Source of the DNA: Melioribacteraceae bacterium
Lineage (GTDB): Bacteria; Bacteroidota; Ignavibacteria; Ignavibacteriales; Melioribacteraceae
Reading direction: 5' to 3'
Length of the DNA: 64,000 nt
Assembly (NCBI GenBank): GCA_021740785.1
Contig: JAIOZI010000011.1
Coordinates: 31,563 to 95,562 of the forward strand
Part shown: one piece after another, positions 63,874 to 64,000 of the stretch
How the letters are laid out: every line of letters begins with the position of its first letter
Numbering within the stretch: the stretch's first letter is position 1
The notes under the pieces: model-generated
What the model was told of the DNA's origin: nothing
The model's input: only the letters and a program-made list of their open reading frames with translations
The model's database searches: none
Translations under genes and position numbers: made by a program

Positions 63874-64000
63874 TTACCCCCCGCAAAATGAAAGTGCAGT
63901 GGTTTTGAAAATTAAGCGTAAATTTGTACCCGGAAATATTGTGTGAGTTTCATTTAATAATTCGGCCAATCGTTTTGCCGCTCTGTTAAACCTAGGAGCA
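63874..64000 (-). CDS. C-terminal part of an unidentified protein, runs off the window
   Basis: The minus-strand frame is open from the right edge to TAA at 63876-63874 (42 codons). It reads APRFNRAAKRLAELLNETHT then IFPGTNLRLIFKTTALSFCGG, which looks like real protein. The ending recalls the C-termini of some DDE transposases, but that is only an impression. The run after TALSFCGG is odd and might be read-through past a lost stop. Confidence 0.4.
   Translation of the reverse strand, partial: APRFNRAAKRLAELLNETHTIFPGTNLRLIFKTTALSFCGG

Overview
This window reads as chromosomal DNA of an Ignavibacteria-like member of the Bacteroidota/Chlorobi group. The pointers are low G+C, a type IX secretion (T9SS) C-terminal sorting domain with a YPNPFNP core, a SusC-like receptor with a carboxypeptidase-regulatory N-domain, a two-component-regulator propeller protein, many FnIII/TPR lipoproteins, and recognisable sigma70-type -35/-10 boxes (TTGACA-17-TATATT before rplU). 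The lineage is inferred from gene content only. No phage, plasmid or CRISPR array was seen. The only possible mobile remnant is a truncated reading frame at the right edge.

Layout. 1-5.6 kb (+): the 3' part of a beta-CASP nuclease, an FnIII lipoprotein, a predicted envelope protein, an RsbW-like ATPase and mdh, closed by a bidirectional terminator. 5.6-16.7 kb (-): rplU-rpmA with their own promoter, then a long collinear run of a hypothetical envelope protein, a TonB receptor, an orphan DNA methyltransferase, xseA-xseB, dxs, a Gfo/Idh/MocA dehydrogenase and a PhoB/PhoR-type pair. 16.9-20.95 kb (+): surE, a VWA-like membrane protein, bacteriohemerythrin and comF. 20.95-41.9 kb: almost entirely minus strand except mazG. 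It holds argS, rsfS, PhoH-like, LysM and coiled-coil envelope proteins, radC, guaA, a CgeB-like glycosyltransferase, gcvH, accC-accB, efp, a PHP hydrolase, dapF, cydA-cydB and a sodium:solute symporter. 41.9-47.5 kb (-): a RelB/RelE-type toxin-antitoxin operon with a clear operator, tmRNA, a PduO-type cobalamin adenosyltransferase, a YgfZ-like protein, a lipoprotein and an M20 dipeptidase. 47.6-50.1 kb (+): two LptF/LptG-family permeases. 50.1-59.3 kb (-): an envelope block with a DUF5723-like barrel, a large lipoprotein, a T9SS substrate, a 1005-residue propeller/adenylyl-cyclase receptor, a DUF3467 protein and a TPR lipoprotein. 59.4-63.7 kb (+): adenosine deaminase, a small hypothetical, urocanate hydratase and a SerA-type dehydrogenase.

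How it fits together. Most of the window is housekeeping: translation and its rescue, fatty-acid initiation, isoprenoids, purines, lysine/peptidoglycan precursor, and DNA repair. A high-affinity bd oxidase and a hemerythrin point to microaerobic life. Amino-acid and nucleoside catabolism (hutU, adenosine deaminase, dipeptidase) suggests a heterotroph.

The most interesting points are: a periplasmic double seven-blade propeller wired to a class III adenylyl cyclase instead of a histidine kinase; genes whose conserved N-termini lie upstream of any ATG/GTG/TTG (comF and radC, probably the PhoH-like gene) and seem to use rare start codons; a permuted orphan methyltransferase; a BamE-like insertion inside a TPR lipoprotein; and an operator palindrome in the toxin-antitoxin promoter that also covers the Shine-Dalgarno sequence. 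I did not find a convincing wholly new multi-gene system.
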